Shown here in pieces: positions 62,233 through 64,000 of a DNA stretch of 64,000 bases. Below the pieces are notes generated by a model. That model was not told the DNA's origin and made no database searches. It was given only the letters and a program-made list of their open reading frames with translations. This DNA is from Paenarthrobacter sp. DKR-5 (lineage in GTDB: Bacteria; Actinomycetota; Actinomycetes; Actinomycetales; Micrococcaceae): NCBI RefSeq assembly GCF_018531425.1, contig NZ_JAHBOI010000001.1, positions 310,001-374,000 of the forward strand. The letters run 5' to 3'. Within the stretch, counting starts at the first letter, position 1. Every line of letters starts with the position of its first letter. The translations under genes and the position numbers were made by a program.

Positions 62233-63825
62233 TCAGGCTGTGGCAGGCAGCAGGAACCCGTCGCGGACGAGGTTGGCGGCGTCGTCGAGCAGACCCTGCC
62301 GGAAGTCCGGATCCTCCCGGTCCAGTAGCGCGGCGAGCGCGCCGGCGATCTGGCCCGCGGTCAGCTCGCCGTCGCACGCGGAGACGAAGCCGGCAAGTTC
62401 CGAACTGAGCAGGTTGGTCCGCCGCAGGCCTGCCCCCTTCCGCAGCAGGATCACGCCCGGGTGTTCCGCGCCCGGCCGCTGGTGGCGTTCCTCCGTCACA
62501 TCGTCGGCCACGAGCAGGTGCGCGGCCGCGAGGTCGTGGCCGGACAGCCAGTCGGCGCGTTCGACGGCGGCCGCCAGATGCGGCCCGAGCGGCTGCTCCA
62601 CGGGGTAGGTGATCTCTTCGAACCGCCGCAGGGTCACCGCTTTCCCCGCCGGCGGGCGCCGCAGCCAGACCATCCCGAAGCCGATGCCGGCGACCCCGCG
62701 GGAGGCGAAGTCGGCCAGGTAGGCACCATACGCGGCCTCGAAGAGGTCAGGGTCCCGGTTCTCCGAGGCGTCCTGCAACCAGGTCTCGGCATACTGCTCC
62801 GGGCCGAGCTGTTCGCGCTGGATGATCCAGGCGTCGACGTCGTCGGCGAGCCAGGACGAGGGGCGCTCCTGCGAGCTTTGGCCGCCGCGGACTTCCCAGT
62901 TACCGAGCAGCTGGGCGTGGCCGCCGGGCGCGAGGACCGCGGGTATCCCGCGGATGAGGCCGGCCACCAGGTCGTCGCCGGCCATGCCCGCGTCCCGGTA
63001 GGTGAAGCGGTCCTCGGCGGTCTCGTTCTCCGTCCGCGGCGTGATCACGAACGGCGGGTTGGAGACCACGAGGTCGAACTGCTCCCCCGCCACCGGTTCC
63101 AGCAGGCTGCCCTGCCGTAGGTCAACCCGGGCGGACAGGTCGGCCCGGTCCAGCCCGAGCACCTCGGCGTTGAGCAGCAGGTTGAACCGGGTGAAGGCCA
63201 ACGCGCGGTCGGAAAGGTCGGTTGCGACGACCCGGTCCGCGTGGTGCAGCAGGTGGAAGGTCTGGATGCCGCAACCGGTGCCGAGGTCAAGTGCCAGCCG
63301 GGCATGGCGGCGGATGGTGGTCTGGGCCAGCGTCAGCGAGGCGTGCCCGATGCCGAGCACGTGATCGCGGCGGAGCACACCCGGGCGCTGGTGCGCTGCG
63401 AGGTCGCTGGCCACCCAAAGTTCCGCGCCGCCCGTCCCATCCTCGTTCCGCTCCCAGCCGTACGGCCTCAGGTCGCAGGAGGCGAGCATGCCGTCCGCCG
63501 TCCGCGCGGCCAGACCCATCCGTCTCAGCCCGTCCGCGCCCACGGAGGGGAGGGCCGTTTCCACGTCCGCCGCGGGGACCGGGTCCGCCAGCAGCCACAG
63601 CCTGACGAGCGTCCCCAGCGGGTCCCCGGACCGGCCGCGGAGGGCGAGCCGTGCCGGCAGCGGCTGGTCGCGGTTGAAAGCCGCATAGGCGGACTCGCCC
63701 AGCAGCGCAGCGACGCCGTCCACCGTGTAGTTGGCCGCCCGGAGGTCGGCCGCGAGAGCTTCGAGCCGGTCATGGTCTGCGCTGGAGGGGACGTCCGCCG
63801 GGGCGGTCTTGTCGTTGAAAGGCAC
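62233..63825 (-). CDS. class I SAM-dependent methyltransferase with N- and C-terminal extensions
   Basis: A 530-residue protein. The SAM site is LALDLGTGCGIQTFHLLHH (about 175), followed by VVATDLSDRALAFTRFNLLLN and the catalytic NPPF in FDLVVSNPPFVITPR, the motif of N-methylating HemK/RlmG-type enzymes. About 170 residues precede and 230 follow the core; actinobacterial orthologues share this size. The substrate may be a ribosomal RNA, protein or small molecule. GTG start with TACACT seven bases upstream, so probably leaderless. Confidence 0.82.
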   Translation of the reverse strand: MPFNDKTAPADVPSSADHDRLEALAADLRAANYTVDGVAALLGESAYAAFNRDQPLPARLALRGRSGDPLGTLVRLWLLADPVPAADVETALPSVGADGLRRMGLAARTADGMLASCDLRPYGWERNEDGTGGAELWVASDLAAHQRPGVLRRDHVLGIGHASLTLAQTTIRRHARLALDLGTGCGIQTFHLLHHADRVVATDLSDRALAFTRFNLLLNAEVLGLDRADLSARVDLRQGSLLEPVAGEQFDLVVSNPPFVITPRTENETAEDRFTYRDAGMAGDDLVAGLIRGIPAVLAPGGHAQLLGNWEVRGGQSSQERPSSWLADDVDAWIIQREQLGPEQYAETWLQDASENRDPDLFEAAYGAYLADFASRGVAGIGFGMVWLRRPPAGKAVTLRRFEEITYPVEQPLGPHLAAAVERADWLSGHDLAAAHLLVADDVTEERHQRPGAEHPGVILLRKGAGLRRTNLLSSELAGFVSACDGELTAGQIAGALAALLDREDPDFRQGLLDDAANLVRDGFLLPATA

Positions 63826-63832
63826 GTCTGCA

Positions 63833-63838
63833 AGTGTA
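63833..63838 (-). promoter_or_regulatory. -10 box of leaderless promoter (methyltransferase)
   Basis: Read on the minus strand: TACACT, seven bases before the GTG at 63825. Confidence 0.5.
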
Positions 63839-63933
63839 GGCGGCTGTCCCCAGGCGGGCTCGCGTCCGGCTGGCCCGACGGCGGCTCTGGCGTCGGGCGT
63901 GACGGCAGTGTTGCCGGTAGGAACGGCCGGACG

Positions 63934-63939
63934 TAGCGT
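63934..63939 (+). promoter_or_regulatory. -10 box before the gene at the right edge
   Basis: TAGCGT ends six bases before the ATG at 63946. Confidence 0.4.
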
Positions 63940-63945
63940 GCCTGC

Positions 63946-64000
63946 ATGGTTCGCGCGCGCCTGCTTCCGGTCAGCACTGTCCGGGTCAGCACTGTTGGGG
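63946..64000 (+). CDS. 5' end of an unidentified gene, cut by the window edge
   Basis: Eighteen codons are visible (MVRARLLPVSTVRVSTVG). The call rests on the -10 hexamer six bases upstream and the open frame. Too little is present to name a family. Confidence 0.4.
   Translation, partial: MVRARLLPVSTVRVSTVG

Overview
The window is high-GC actinobacterial DNA. Gene content (menaquinone genes, System II cytochrome c maturation, Rex, an AcuC-type deacetylase, the 32-residue basic ribosomal protein bS22 beside an excisionase-like HTH protein) and many apparently leaderless genes with a TANNNT -10 box 6-7 nt before the start codon point to the Micrococcaceae, most likely an Arthrobacter or Pseudarthrobacter chromosome. 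No tRNA, rRNA, CRISPR, prophage or intact insertion sequence was seen.

Layout. (1) 0-12.3 kb: phenylacetate degradation. paaI-paaK and a TetR regulator face right, paaZ faces left and is divergent from a second hotdog thioesterase, and a thiolase/enoyl-CoA hydratase/hydroxyacyl-CoA dehydrogenase operon faces left. Four short sites resembling the PaaR box precede these units. An alpha/beta hydrolase, a secreted phospholipase C/acid phosphatase and a YbdK-type ligase are interspersed. (2) 12.4-15.7 kb: a truncated VOC gene, then menB-menE-menA. (3) 15.7-24 kb: small membrane proteins, an ABC exporter pair, a hydrolase remnant, and the tightly overlapped tlpA-ccdA-resB-ccsB operon with a histidine phosphatase. 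(4) 24-30 kb: a YceI protein, two Pro-rich membrane proteins, Rex, a glutaredoxin-like protein, a HAD phosphatase, bS22, an HTH protein and a DAHP synthase preceded by a leader peptide rich in Trp, Tyr and Phe codons.

(5) 30.4-49.6 kb: a carbohydrate or sugar-acid catabolic region. A LacI-family regulator lies among six near-identical 14-bp operators (consensus AGAAAWCGWTTTCT). They precede an ABC permease pair, an esterase, a binding protein, the regulator itself, a Gfo/Idh-DUF6807 fusion with a degenerate M24 protein, and a five-gene operon (Gfo/Idh oxidoreductase, NAD epimerase/dehydratase, 5-dehydro-4-deoxyglucarate dehydratase-type lyase, enolase-superfamily dehydratase, ketoglutarate-semialdehyde-type dehydrogenase). 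The last three enzymes would take a sugar acid to 2-oxoglutarate. A decayed GH42 beta-galactosidase with an intact promoter sits at the right end. An OtsB-like/GH15 trehalase fusion with a damaged phosphatase motif, a DUF6221 protein and a small hypothetical protein lie between the two halves.

(6) 49.6-64 kb: lactate dehydrogenase, aldo/keto reductase and esterase; an ArsR-like regulator; AcuC; TrkH-TrkA; ProC; a structured RNA with two C-loop hairpins resembling 6C RNA; Ppx/GppA; topoisomerase I; an ArsR-like regulator; a large methyltransferase; and the start of one more gene at the right edge.

A family of about 65-bp palindromes sharing the half-site GCGARCGGCC occurs five times between genes.
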